Shown here: piece by piece, positions 1-7,020 of the stretch | Position numbering within the stretch: the stretch's first letter is position 1 | Layout: each line of letters opens with the position of its first letter | DNA from: Candidatus Omnitrophota bacterium | Lineage (GTDB): Bacteria > Omnitrophota > Gorgyraeia > Gygaellales > Profunditerraquicolaceae | DNA: 24,064 nucleotides | Reading direction: 5' to 3' | Assembly: GCA_028714595.1 (NCBI GenBank) | Contig: JAQTMD010000004.1 | Location: forward strand, 1 to 24,064 | Position numbers and translations under genes: made by a program | Notes under the pieces: generated by a model | Seen by the model: only the letters and a program-made list of their open reading frames with translations | Databases searched by the model: none | What the model was told of the DNA's origin: nothing

Positions 1-2
1 CC

Positions 3-740
3 TCGCCCTACGGTCTGAACAATGCCGCGCATCTGGCCGGCCAGCTGGCTTGCCTGGGCATGACCGTGGTCTCCGGCATGGCCCGGGGCATTGACACCAG
101 CGCCCACCGGGGAGCCCTGAAAGCAAGCGGCCGGACCATTGCGGTTATCGGGAGCGGGATGAGCAACCTGTATCCGCCGGAAAATGCCCGGCTCTGTGAA
201 GAGATCGCTGCACACGGAGCGGTGATCTCGGAATTTCCCATGCGCTGTGAGCCCTGTAAGCAGAATTTTCCCCGCAGGAACCGGCTGATCAGCGGACTTT
301 CCCTGGGCGTCCTGGTGGTCGAGGCTTGCCGCAACAGCGGCGCGCTCATCACTGCCGGGTTTGCCGCAGAGCAGGGCAGGGACGTCTTTGCCCTGCCCGG
401 TAATATCGATGCTGCCGGGTCATTCGGCACCAATCAGCTGATCCAGCAGGGAGCAAAGCTGGTGACTCGCGTGGAAGACATTATAGAGGAAATGCCGTTT
501 GTGCCCTGCCAGGAAAAGCAGGCTTCGGCGATCCCTGAAGGTTTTGCCGAAGGTTTATCTTGCACAGAACGCTTGTTGTATACTATAATATCTGCGCAAG
601 ACGCCGGCTTGGATGAGCTGGCAGAGCAAACAGGTTTGAATATTCAGGATATCTCCGCAGCGCTTGTCCAGCTTCAGCTGAAGAAGAAGGTCCGGCAGGC
701 GCCAGGAGGTTTCTTTATGAGGAGTCAAGATGCCGGATAA
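3..740 (+). CDS. dprA: DNA processing protein DprA (5'-truncated)
   Basis: DprA/Smf binds incoming single-stranded DNA and loads RecA during natural transformation. The reading frame is open from the window edge, so the N-terminus is missing; the visible part is 245 residues. It begins inside the Rossmann-like DprA core (YG...A..LA..G..VVSGMARGIDTSAH), continues with the GSGMSNLYPPEN nucleotide-binding-like loop, the SEFP...FPRRNRLISGLS segment and SGALITAGFAAEQGRDVFALPGNI, all hallmarks of the family. The last ~70 residues form the usual C-terminal winged-helix (DML1-like) domain. The stop overlaps the topA start by 11 nt, suggesting translational coupling. The dprA-topA-xer order is also known from Firmicutes. 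A promoter-like site lies inside the 3' part of the gene. Confidence 0.95.
   Translation, partial: SPYGLNNAAHLAGQLACLGMTVVSGMARGIDTSAHRGALKASGRTIAVIGSGMSNLYPPENARLCEEIAAHGAVISEFPMRCEPCKQNFPRRNRLISGLSLGVLVVEACRNSGALITAGFAAEQGRDVFALPGNIDAAGSFGTNQLIQQGAKLVTRVEDIIEEMPFVPCQEKQASAIPEGFAEGLSCTERLLYTIISAQDAGLDELAEQTGLNIQDISAALVQLQLKKKVRQAPGGFFMRSQDAG
560..589 (+). promoter_or_regulatory. Putative internal sigma70-type promoter for topA, inside dprA
   Basis: TTGCAC (560-565), an 18-nt spacer and a perfect TATAAT (584-589) lie in an AT-rich stretch of the otherwise GC-rich dprA gene, at the junction between the Rossmann core and the winged-helix domain. Predicted initiation near 596 would give a leader of about 135 nt before topA (730). 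This is a sequence match only; initiation is inferred. Confidence 0.5.
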
Positions 741-2712
741 GCATTTAGTCATCGTAGAGTCGCCGACCAAGGCCAAGACCATCAGCAAGATACTGGGTAA
801 CTCCTATACGGTAATCCCTTCCATGGGACATGTGATCGACTTGCCGGAGAAGGAGTTGGGCGTGGATATCGACGCCGGTTTCGTTCCTTCGTACGAGGTG
901 CTTGCCGGCCGCAAAAAACTGGTCACGCAGCTGAAAAAAGACGCCAAAGACGCCGAAGGCGTTTATATCGCCACCGACCCTGACCGCGAAGGCGAGGCCA
1001 TCGGCTGGCATATCAAGGACCTGGCGTTCAAGGGCAAGAAGGTCCTGCGGGTCAATTTTCATGAGATAACTGCCGAGGCAGTCCGTCACGCCTTTGCGTC
1101 CCCCCGGGAATTCGACCGGAACATGGTAGAAGCCCAGGTCTCGCGCAGGATCCTTGACCGCATCGTGGGATATTACTTAAGCCCGCTTTTGTGGAAAAAG
1201 GTCACCCGGGGCTTGAGCGCCGGCCGCGTGCAGTCGGTCGCGCTGCGTTTGATCGTAGAGCGCGAAAAGCTGATCAAGGCGTTCATAGCGCAGGAATACT
1301 GGGAGATAGCTGCCGAGTTGAAAAAGACCGCCGCGTCGCCTTCTTTTACCGCCAAGTTAGACAAGAAGGACGGCAAAAAGATAGAGATAAAGAACAAGGA
1401 CGAGGCAGAACGGCTCTGCGCCGACATCAGGACAAAGCAGTTCGTGGTGGCCGAGGTCAAGAAGACCGAGAAGAACCGCTACCCGGAGGCGCCGTTTATC
1501 ACCAGCACCCTGCAGCAGGAGGCCTTCAATAAGCTGCGTTTCAACGCGGTCAAGACCATGATGCTCGCGCAGCAGCTCTACGAAGGCATTGATATCGGCG
1601 AAGAGACGCCGGTCGGGCTTATCACCTACATGCGCACCGATTCCACCAATGTCGCAGCCGAGGCCATCGTCCATGTGCGCTCGCATATCGAACGGGAGTT
1701 CGGCAAAGAGTATCTTCCTGAAAAGCCGCCGGTATACAAAACCAAGAGATTCGCCCAGGAGGCGCACGAGGCGATCCGGCCGACGCTGGTCAGCCGCAGC
1801 GCCGGGAGCCTGCATAAATATTTGACCGAAGACCAGCACAAGCTCTATGAGCTTATCTATAACCGGTTCATGGCCAGCCAGATGACTGCGGCGCGCTTTG
1901 CGCAGACCAGCGTCGATATCCGGGCCGGCGAGTACGAGTTCAGCTCCACGGGAAGCACGATGGTCTTTGACGGATTTATGCGTCTTTATCCCCGGAACGA
2001 GGAGGAAAAAGAGAAGAACGAGATCCCGCCCCTGGGAAAAGAAGAGAAACTGGAGCTTGCCGGGCTCCTGCCGTCGCAGCACTTTACCAAGCCGCCTCCC
2101 CGGTTTTCCGACAGCTCGCTGGTGAAGATCCTGGAAGAAGAAGGCATCGGCCGTCCGTCGACGTACGCGCCTATCCTCTCCACGCTCATCCAGCGCGGTT
2201 ATGTCCACCGCATCAAGGGCTACCTCAACCCCACGGAGCTGGGCTTCAAGGTTTGCGACATACTCATCGAGTATTTCCCCGAGATCATGGACGTCAAGTT
2301 CACCGCCTCCATGGAGGAGGAGCTTGACGAAATAGAAGAAGGCAAGCTGGACCGCTCGAAGGTCCTGCAGGATTTTTACAAGCCGTTCAAGGCAAGTTTT
2401 GACTTTGCCTCCAAGCACATCAAGAAGGAGGTCGTTTTTACCGACGAGGTCTGCGAGCTGTGCGGCAAGCCCATGGTGATCAAGTGGGGCCGCAAGGGAA
2501 AATTCCTGAGCTGCTCCGGGTTCCCGACGTGCAAGTTCTCCAAATCCATCACCACCGGCGTGAAATGCCCGCAGCCGGACTGCGGCGGAGAGCTGATCCA
2601 GCGTAAATCGAAGCGCGGCTATTTCTACGGCTGCTCAAAGTATCCTGCGTGCACCTACATAACCAAACACCTGCCTTCGGACGCAGACGCTGCCCCCAAA
2701 ACCGATGGATAG
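730..2712 (+). CDS. topA: DNA topoisomerase I (type IA)
   Basis: Relaxes negative supercoils by a single-strand break and passage. 660 aa. The Toprim domain occupies roughly residues 4-115, with the catalytic Glu10 (VIVESPTKAKTI) and the acidic D83-x-D85-x-E87 set in TDPDREGEAIGWH. The active-site tyrosine is Y300 in TYMRTDSTN, and the GIGRPSTYA motif follows in the core. The C-terminus carries two four-cysteine zinc ribbons: C575/C578/C595/C601 and C613/C618/C635/C641. It is shorter than the E. coli enzyme (865 aa), as is usual for enzymes with few C-terminal ribbons. ATG at 730 starts inside the end of dprA with an AGGAG-type site (GAGGAGTC) upstream, and the 3' end overlaps the xer gene by 8 nt. 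Confidence 0.98.
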   Translation: MPDKHLVIVESPTKAKTISKILGNSYTVIPSMGHVIDLPEKELGVDIDAGFVPSYEVLAGRKKLVTQLKKDAKDAEGVYIATDPDREGEAIGWHIKDLAFKGKKVLRVNFHEITAEAVRHAFASPREFDRNMVEAQVSRRILDRIVGYYLSPLLWKKVTRGLSAGRVQSVALRLIVEREKLIKAFIAQEYWEIAAELKKTAASPSFTAKLDKKDGKKIEIKNKDEAERLCADIRTKQFVVAEVKKTEKNRYPEAPFITSTLQQEAFNKLRFNAVKTMMLAQQLYEGIDIGEETPVGLITYMRTDSTNVAAEAIVHVRSHIEREFGKEYLPEKPPVYKTKRFAQEAHEAIRPTLVSRSAGSLHKYLTEDQHKLYELIYNRFMASQMTAARFAQTSVDIRAGEYEFSSTGSTMVFDGFMRLYPRNEEEKEKNEIPPLGKEEKLELAGLLPSQHFTKPPPRFSDSSLVKILEEEGIGRPSTYAPILSTLIQRGYVHRIKGYLNPTELGFKVCDILIEYFPEIMDVKFTASMEEELDEIEEGKLDRSKVLQDFYKPFKASFDFASKHIKKEVVFTDEVCELCGKPMVIKWGRKGKFLSCSGFPTCKFSKSITTGVKCPQPDCGGELIQRKSKRGYFYGCSKYPACTYITKHLPSDADAAPKTDG

Positions 2713-3565
2713 ATTCGTAGAAAAATTCATCCGGTACCTCGAGATCGAACGCAACTACTCAACGCATACCATCCTCAATTATACCCTCGACCTTGAGGAT
2801 TTCCTGCGCTTCCTGGGCCCGGTGCCGCTGGCCGACGTCGATTATTTGACCATGCGTAAATACCTGGCTGCGCTTAAGGAAAAGAATGCCTCGAGCCGCA
2901 CCATGGCGCGCCACCTCTCGGCGCTGCGGTCGTTTTTCAGGTTTCTCGTGCGCGAGGGGTTTTTGAAGGCCAACGCCATCTCAAGCGTTGCCAGTCCCAA
3001 ACTGGACAGGCACCTGCCGGAATTTTTGACCGAAGAAGAAACAAGCCGGCTCATCGAATCCAGCATCCCGAAAGACGAACGGGGTTTTCGCGACAGGGCA
3101 ATATTGGAGACGTTCTACTCCACCGGTATCCGGATCAGCGAGCTGGTCGGATTAAGCATTGACGACGTGGATTTCATCGGCGGCGTGGTCAAGGTGCGCG
3201 GCAAGGGCAAAAAAGAGCGTATTGCGCCGGTGGGAGACAAGGCGCTTTCGGCGATCCGGGATTACCTGGAGCACAGAAAAAAACAGTCGTCCGCGGTGTT
3301 TTTGAACCGGGCAGGAAAGCGCATCACCGACCGCGGCGTGCGCACTATCGTGGGAAAATACCTGCGCATCGCCGGCATCCGCCGGGGCGTATCAGCGCAC
3401 ACCCTGCGTCATTCGTTTGCCACGCACTTGTTGAACCGCGGGGCGGACCTGCGCACCGTGCAGGAACTGCTGGGTCACGCGAACCTTTCCACGACGCAGA
3501 TCTACACGCACCTGACCACCGAGAAATTAAAGAGCGTTTACGACAAGGCGCACCCGCGTGCCTAA
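2705..3565 (+). CDS. xerC: Tyrosine recombinase XerC/XerD
   Basis: Site-specific recombinase that resolves chromosome dimers at dif. 286 aa. The N-terminal SAM-like core-binding domain spans about residues 1-95 (FIRYLEIERNYSTHTILNY...); the catalytic domain follows. All catalytic residues are present: R143 (TGIRISEL), K167 (VRGKGKKER), H232 and R235 (HTLRHSFATHLL), H258 (LLGHANLSTTQ) and nucleophile Y267 (IYTHL). The C-terminus ends in the Xer-typical YDKAHPRA. ATG 2705 overlaps the end of topA by 8 nt. The XerC label rests on position after topA (compare the topA-trmFO-xerC/codV order of Firmicutes); sequence alone does not separate XerC from XerD, and a lone Xer is possible. Length and context argue against a phage integrase. 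Confidence 0.88.
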   Translation: MDRFVEKFIRYLEIERNYSTHTILNYTLDLEDFLRFLGPVPLADVDYLTMRKYLAALKEKNASSRTMARHLSALRSFFRFLVREGFLKANAISSVASPKLDRHLPEFLTEEETSRLIESSIPKDERGFRDRAILETFYSTGIRISELVGLSIDDVDFIGGVVKVRGKGKKERIAPVGDKALSAIRDYLEHRKKQSSAVFLNRAGKRITDRGVRTIVGKYLRIAGIRRGVSAHTLRHSFATHLLNRGADLRTVQELLGHANLSTTQIYTHLTTEKLKSVYDKAHPRA

Positions 3566-3592
3566 AGAAGCGGGTCCGTTCCTGAAAAAGCC

Positions 3593-4915
3593 ATGACCGT
3601 ACTCTACGATCTGATATTTCTTGTTTTTTCGCTGGCGTACCTTCCGGTTTTCATTTTCAAGCGGAAGATGCACGCGGGATTCCGCATGCGGCTGGGGGCG
3701 CTGCCTTCGGCAGCGCGCTTCCGTAACCCCGTCTGGATCCACGCGGTCAGCGTCGGCGAGGCAATGTCCGTCAGACACCTGGTCGAAACGTTGCGCCAGC
3801 GCCTCCCGGGGAGGCAATTCGTCATCTCCACGGTGACGCCGACCGGCAACAAGATCGCGCAGTCCATCGCGGTAAAAGGCGATGTCGTTATCTACCTGCC
3901 GCTGGACCTGAGCTGGATCGCGCGATCGGTCGTCGAGCGCGTCGATCCCTGCCTGGTGGTGCTCACCGAGACCGAGATATGGCCGAACTTCATTACGCAT
4001 TTGAGCAAAAAAAATATTCCCATTGCCGTCGTCAATGCCCGGATCTCCGACCGTTCTCTGCCCGGTTATCTTCTGGCGCGGCCTTTGGTAAAACCCCTCC
4101 TGAACATGATCGGCGTTTCGTGCGTCCAGTCCGAGAAGGACGCAGCGAGGCTGTCCCGCCTGGGGATGGCCCCGGGAAAGATCATGGTCACGGGCAATAT
4201 GAAATTCGATATCAAGATAAAGGATTACGACGAACTGAAAAAGGATTACACCGATTACCGGCTCAAGCTCGGCCTCGGCAGCAAAGAACGGCTTTGGATA
4301 GCCGCCAGCACCCATGCGGGCGAAGAGGAAATAGTCCTCGCCGCATACCGGGGTCTCCGTGCGAAAGAGGCAGGGCTTAAGCTCATCATCGCCCCGCGTC
4401 ACCCCGAACGCACTGCGGCGGTGGAGGAGCTCGTCAACAGGTCCCCGGGCCTTACGGCGGTACGGGTCTCTCAGGCGGCCAAAACCGGGACCGTGAATCC
4501 CTTTCAGGCTGATACGTCGGGCAGGCAGCCGGTGTTCATTCTGGATACCGTCGGACAGCTCATGTATTTCTACACGCTCGCGGACGCGGTCTTTGTCGGC
4601 GGAAGCCTGGTCTCAAGCGGCGGCCACAATATCCTCGAGCCCGCTTCGCTGGGAAGGCCGGTGGTGTTCGGCCGGCACATGTTCAATTTCCGGGACATCG
4701 CTGAGCTGTTCCTTGCGCACGCGGCAGCCATCCAGGTGGCCGGTCAGGCGCAGTTACAGGATGCAATCGAGTCCCTGGTCTCGGACAACAGGCGCGCAGC
4801 GGCATTGGGTAAGGCCGGCCGGGACTTGATCAAGGCAAACCAGGGAGCGACCATGCGCAATGCCGACCTGATATCAGGGCTGTTAAACCGCAAAAATAAT
4901 GGTACAATAAGGTAA
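3593..4915 (+). CDS. waaA: 3-deoxy-D-manno-octulosonic acid transferase (Kdo transferase, GT30)
   Basis: Transfers Kdo from CMP-Kdo to lipid A precursor at the inner membrane, building the LPS inner core. 440 aa. An N-terminal hydrophobic anchor (residues 3-22) precedes a GT-B fold. Family signatures are WIHAVSVGE, STVTPTGN, LPLDLSW, TETEIWPNF, NARISDRS, GNMKFD, the AASTHAGEEE and IIAPRHPER segments, and the C-terminal SLVSSGGHNILEPASLGRPVVFG CMP-Kdo-binding region. Odd point: the glutamate that normally precedes R-x-G in the ERLG/ERYG motif (proposed catalytic base) reads Met32 (RMRLG). The start has only a weak ribosome site; it follows xer by 27 nt and probably shares its transcript. No kdsA/kdsB is visible nearby. 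Confidence 0.93.
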   Translation: MTVLYDLIFLVFSLAYLPVFIFKRKMHAGFRMRLGALPSAARFRNPVWIHAVSVGEAMSVRHLVETLRQRLPGRQFVISTVTPTGNKIAQSIAVKGDVVIYLPLDLSWIARSVVERVDPCLVVLTETEIWPNFITHLSKKNIPIAVVNARISDRSLPGYLLARPLVKPLLNMIGVSCVQSEKDAARLSRLGMAPGKIMVTGNMKFDIKIKDYDELKKDYTDYRLKLGLGSKERLWIAASTHAGEEEIVLAAYRGLRAKEAGLKLIIAPRHPERTAAVEELVNRSPGLTAVRVSQAAKTGTVNPFQADTSGRQPVFILDTVGQLMYFYTLADAVFVGGSLVSSGGHNILEPASLGRPVVFGRHMFNFRDIAELFLAHAAAIQVAGQAQLQDAIESLVSDNRRAAALGKAGRDLIKANQGATMRNADLISGLLNRKNNGTIR

Positions 4916-4927
4916 ACAATAGAACGC

Positions 4928-5003
4928 CCAATCCGTAAGCAAGGATTGGTGTCACATCTTCGTATCTACACCAAAACCAACTGGATGGTTTGGTGTCACA
5001 TCT
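4928..5003 (+). repeat. Overlapping hairpins and 14-bp direct repeat in waaA/STAS-PilZ spacer
   Basis: The 104-nt spacer holds a 14-bp direct repeat (TTGGTGTCACATCT at 4946-4959 and 4990-5003). It also holds a 7-bp perfect hairpin (4928-4934 with 4943-4949), and a second hairpin of 11 bp with one bulge (4968-4979 with 4986-4996). The ACACCAA element at 4968-4974 can pair with either repeat copy, so the folds exclude each other. No T-run follows, so a simple Rho-independent terminator is unlikely. A leader switch or a small decayed repeat are both possible. Confidence 0.5.
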
Positions 5004-5019
5004 CTATGTGAGGAGTTCC

Positions 5020-5742
5020 ATGCTTGAGATATCGTTCAAGAGAATAAAGGGCGCCGGCGTCCTGGATCTCGCAGGCACCATCGATATCAATGCCTCAAAC
5101 CTCGTGGAGAAAGTCGGCTGGGCGCTGGAAAACGGTTACCAGCACATGGTCTGCGATTTCGAGGACGTGGAACTGGTGGATTATGCCGGGATGTCCGCTT
5201 TGGCCCTTGCGTTCAAGAACGTGGTCAACCACCGCGGCAAGATGAAATTCGTGGCAGTGCCCATGCACATCAGGAAGACATTCAACCTGGTCTGCCTGGA
5301 CCGCGTCTTTGAGCTCTACGACGACCTGGACAGCGCTCTCAGGAGTTTCGAAGAAGACGAGGCTATCGCCGATATCAAGAGAAAAAATCTGCGCCGCAGG
5401 TTCAAACGCTTGCCGCTCGACATTGATGTCCAGTACAAATCCAAGCACGAAGCAGACTATCACCACGGCAAGGTCCTCAACTTAAGCGGCGTCGGGTTCA
5501 TGGTCTTTGTCGAGAAGACCTATCCCCTCGGCGAGATCGTGGACGTCAAGCTTACCCTCAAACCTGCGCCGGGAGAGGTCTCCGTCGAGGCAGTGGTGGT
5601 GTGGCTGGTGGAAAAACACCTCCAGCCCCAGATCTACCCGGGCATGGGGCTGGAATTCTACCACGTGGATTCCCAGACCCAGGAAAAGATCATACAGTTC
5701 GTCGAGCGCAACCTGCCGTTGGACAGCGCATCGGAAGCCTGA
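5020..5742 (+). CDS. STAS-PilZ two-domain regulatory protein
   Basis: 240 aa, no signal peptide or membrane segment, so cytoplasmic. Residues 1-112 form a STAS domain of the anti-sigma-factor-antagonist type; residues 123-235 form a PilZ domain. The PilZ part keeps the c-di-GMP-binding pair: RxxxR (R126...R130) and NxSxxG (N154-S156-G159), so it is expected to bind c-di-GMP. In the STAS part the phosphorylatable Ser/Thr of the DSSG-type loop is replaced: the loop reads D54-Y55-A56-G57. ATG 5020 is chosen because GAGGAG (5010-5014 region) lies at proper spacing; an in-frame TTG at 4990 lies inside the repeat region and lacks a ribosome site. Partners are not visible: no anti-sigma kinase or diguanylate cyclase is in the window. 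Role in motility, surface or envelope control is inference. Confidence 0.85.
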   Translation: MLEISFKRIKGAGVLDLAGTIDINASNLVEKVGWALENGYQHMVCDFEDVELVDYAGMSALALAFKNVVNHRGKMKFVAVPMHIRKTFNLVCLDRVFELYDDLDSALRSFEEDEAIADIKRKNLRRRFKRLPLDIDVQYKSKHEADYHHGKVLNLSGVGFMVFVEKTYPLGEIVDVKLTLKPAPGEVSVEAVVVWLVEKHLQPQIYPGMGLEFYHVDSQTQEKIIQFVERNLPLDSASEA

Positions 5743-5777
5743 AGAACCGCGGGGCCCGCGCCCGCATCGCCGGAACC

Positions 5778-6464
5778 ATGAAAAACCCCCCCCGGATACC
5801 CGCCGCAGTCATCTTTGACATGGACGGCGTTATCGTCGATTCCATGCCCTATCATTACCTTGCCTGGTATGAGGCGTTGAAGCCCTACGGTATCAGGGTG
5901 ACGTGTTTTGACGAGTACGCCAAAGAGGGCGAACGCTGGGACAAAACGCTCGAGAGCCTTTTCCGCAATGTCGGCATTCGACCCCGTCGGTCCATCCTGG
6001 GAAAAATATTTTCCCGGCGCCAGAGGATATTCAGGCGTTATTTCAAACGCTATCTTTTCCCGGGGGCGCCGGAATTCCTTGCCTGCCTCAAAGACAGGGG
6101 GTACCGATTGGCCTTGGCCACCGGCACGCCCATGCACGAGGTCAACAAGATCCTGCCGCGTACGGTGCTGAGGGTTTTCGAAGCCGTCATAGCCGGCGAC
6201 CACGTAAAGCGAGGCAAGCCCCATCCGGAACCGTATGTGATGGCAGCCCGCGCCCTCGGACTTGCGCCCCGCGAGTGCGTGGTGGTGGAGAACGCGCCCT
6301 ACGGCATCGAGTCGGCCAAGCGTGCAGGCATGTTCTGTATTGCCGTGACCACGAGCCTGCCGAAGGAGTACTTGAGCAGGGCGGACCTGATCGTCGAGCG
6401 GCTGGAACAGATCCCGCAGCTGCTCGAGGCGGCCTGCCGTATAAAAGAGAAGAGAAAAAAATAG
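5778..6464 (+). CDS. HAD-superfamily hydrolase, beta-phosphoglucomutase-like
   Basis: 228 aa HAD subfamily IA enzyme. Motif I is FDMDGVIVDS with nucleophile D14 and general acid D16; an alpha-helical C1 cap follows (residues ~20-90). Motif II is ATGTP, motif III the KRGKPHPEPY lysine region, and motif IV VVVENAPYGIESAKRAGM, where the more usual Glu-Asp reads Glu-Asn. Likely a sugar-phosphate phosphatase or phosphoglucomutase; substrate cannot be read from the sequence. The frame is open into the preceding gene, but ATG 5778 fits the family N-terminus. No clear Shine-Dalgarno site is seen. Codons 2-6 contain an A5-C8 run, which could slip. The gene follows the STAS-PilZ gene by 35 nt and probably shares its transcript. 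Confidence 0.85.
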   Translation: MKNPPRIPAAVIFDMDGVIVDSMPYHYLAWYEALKPYGIRVTCFDEYAKEGERWDKTLESLFRNVGIRPRRSILGKIFSRRQRIFRRYFKRYLFPGAPEFLACLKDRGYRLALATGTPMHEVNKILPRTVLRVFEAVIAGDHVKRGKPHPEPYVMAARALGLAPRECVVVENAPYGIESAKRAGMFCIAVTTSLPKEYLSRADLIVERLEQIPQLLEAACRIKEKRKK

Positions 6465-6495
6465 ATTCGTGCGTCAAAATCAAAGGAGGTGCTCT

Positions 6496-6831
6496 ATGAG
6501 GATACTCGTACTGGTCAGTGTGATCGTCGCATTGTCGCTCTCCCCGGCATATGCGCATGCGCCCGGGCCGGTCTCGGTCAAGGTCGCTGACGGCGTCGTC
6601 GAAATTTTTGCCGCCCACTCGGTATCGGACCCGACCACGCACTACGTGAAACTGATCATCGTCCGTGTCAACGGCGAGGAAGCGGGGAAAAAAGAATTCA
6701 GCTCCCAGCCCGGCACCGACGGCCAGCCGGCAAAATTCGAGATCGAGGGTTTAAAAGCCGGCGATGAGGTCGAGGTCTACGCGGCCTGCTCCCGCTTCGG
6801 GGATACGACGAAGAAAGTGACCGTTGAATAA
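6496..6831 (+). CDS. Secreted superoxide-reductase/desulfoferrodoxin-like domain protein
   Basis: 111 aa. Signal peptide of about 20 residues with an AYA cleavage site before HAPGP, so exported. The mature part resembles the iron-binding beta-sandwich of desulfoferrodoxin: His41 (AAHSVSDP), His49 in THYVKLIIVRVNG, a central GxDGQPAKFEI loop and a late VYAAC segment with Cys98. In true superoxide reductases Cys is followed two residues later by a His ligand; here the segment reads CSRFGD, so that His is absent and iron coordination may be altered. ATG 6496 has an excellent AAAGGAGGT site at 6482-6490; an in-frame start 27 nt upstream lies before this site and is rejected. It ends just before a new promoter. 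Function as redox or metal-binding protein is inference. Confidence 0.72.
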   Translation: MRILVLVSVIVALSLSPAYAHAPGPVSVKVADGVVEIFAAHSVSDPTTHYVKLIIVRVNGEEAGKKEFSSQPGTDGQPAKFEIEGLKAGDEVEVYAACSRFGDTTKKVTVE

Positions 6832-6834
6832 CGC

Positions 6835-6863
6835 TTGAACAACGGTTTGTTTGGCGATAAAAT
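6835..6863 (+). promoter_or_regulatory. Putative sigma70-type promoter of the slipin gene
   Basis: TTGAAC (6835-6840), a 17-nt spacer and TAAAAT (6858-6863), in an AT-rich stretch starting 4 nt after the preceding stop codon. Predicted initiation near 6870 gives a leader of about 150 nt with several hairpins before the slipin start at 7021. Confidence 0.6.
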
Positions 6864-6867
6864 ATAT

Positions 6868-6898
6868 CACCGGGTCAAAAAAATTTCCCTCCCCGGTG
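6868..6898 (+). other. Stem-loop at predicted transcript start
   Basis: CACCGGG (6868-6874) pairs perfectly with CCCGGTG (6892-6898) across a 17-nt A/T-rich loop. It sits right at the predicted transcript start of the slipin leader. No T-run follows, so it is more likely a 5' stabilising stem than a terminator. Confidence 0.4.
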
Positions 6899-6910
6899 CA
6901 ACTGCGGTCA

Positions 6911-6980
6911 TACCCGATCCAATCGGTACACGACGCTAACGGATGCGTCGGCATCCCGCTTGTGCGGGAATGGATCGGTA
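6911..6980 (+). repeat. REP-like palindromes within a larger stem
   Basis: Two adjacent hairpins, GGATGC/GCATCC (6941-6956, loop GTCG) and TCCCGC/GCGGGA (6954-6969, loop TTGT), share bases and are enclosed by a long-range stem: TACCCGATCCA (6911-6921) with TGGATCGGTA (6971-6980), one bulge. The core reads, on the other strand, as the ATTCCCGC...GCGGGAT palindrome common in dispersed REP-like elements of many bacteria. Whether it is dispersed in this genome cannot be seen from one copy; a structured leader RNA is the alternative. Confidence 0.45.
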
Positions 6981-7020
6981 TGCCGCCTCTGCAGCACGGG
7001 GGGGCTCAAAGGAGGTCGCG

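Noticed and set aside
1357..2418. 353-codon open frame on the minus strand inside topA
   Set aside because: Fully antisense to the conserved core of topA, with no recognisable domain or ribosome site.
2705..3565. Phage or mobile-element integrase
   Set aside because: Length, YDKAHPRA terminus and the position directly after topA fit a housekeeping Xer recombinase; no attachment site, tRNA or cargo is nearby.
4946..5003. CRISPR-like direct repeats
   Set aside because: Only two 14-bp copies, one spacer, no cas genes; better explained as hairpin-forming leader elements.
5601..5777. N-terminal extension of the HAD protein into the STAS-PilZ gene
   Set aside because: The extension overlaps coding sequence in another frame and has no family similarity; the HAD motif I begins ten residues after ATG 5778.
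6911..6980. tRNA-like cloverleaf
   Set aside because: The nested stems recall a cloverleaf, but there is no T-arm consensus, anticodon loop or CCA end.
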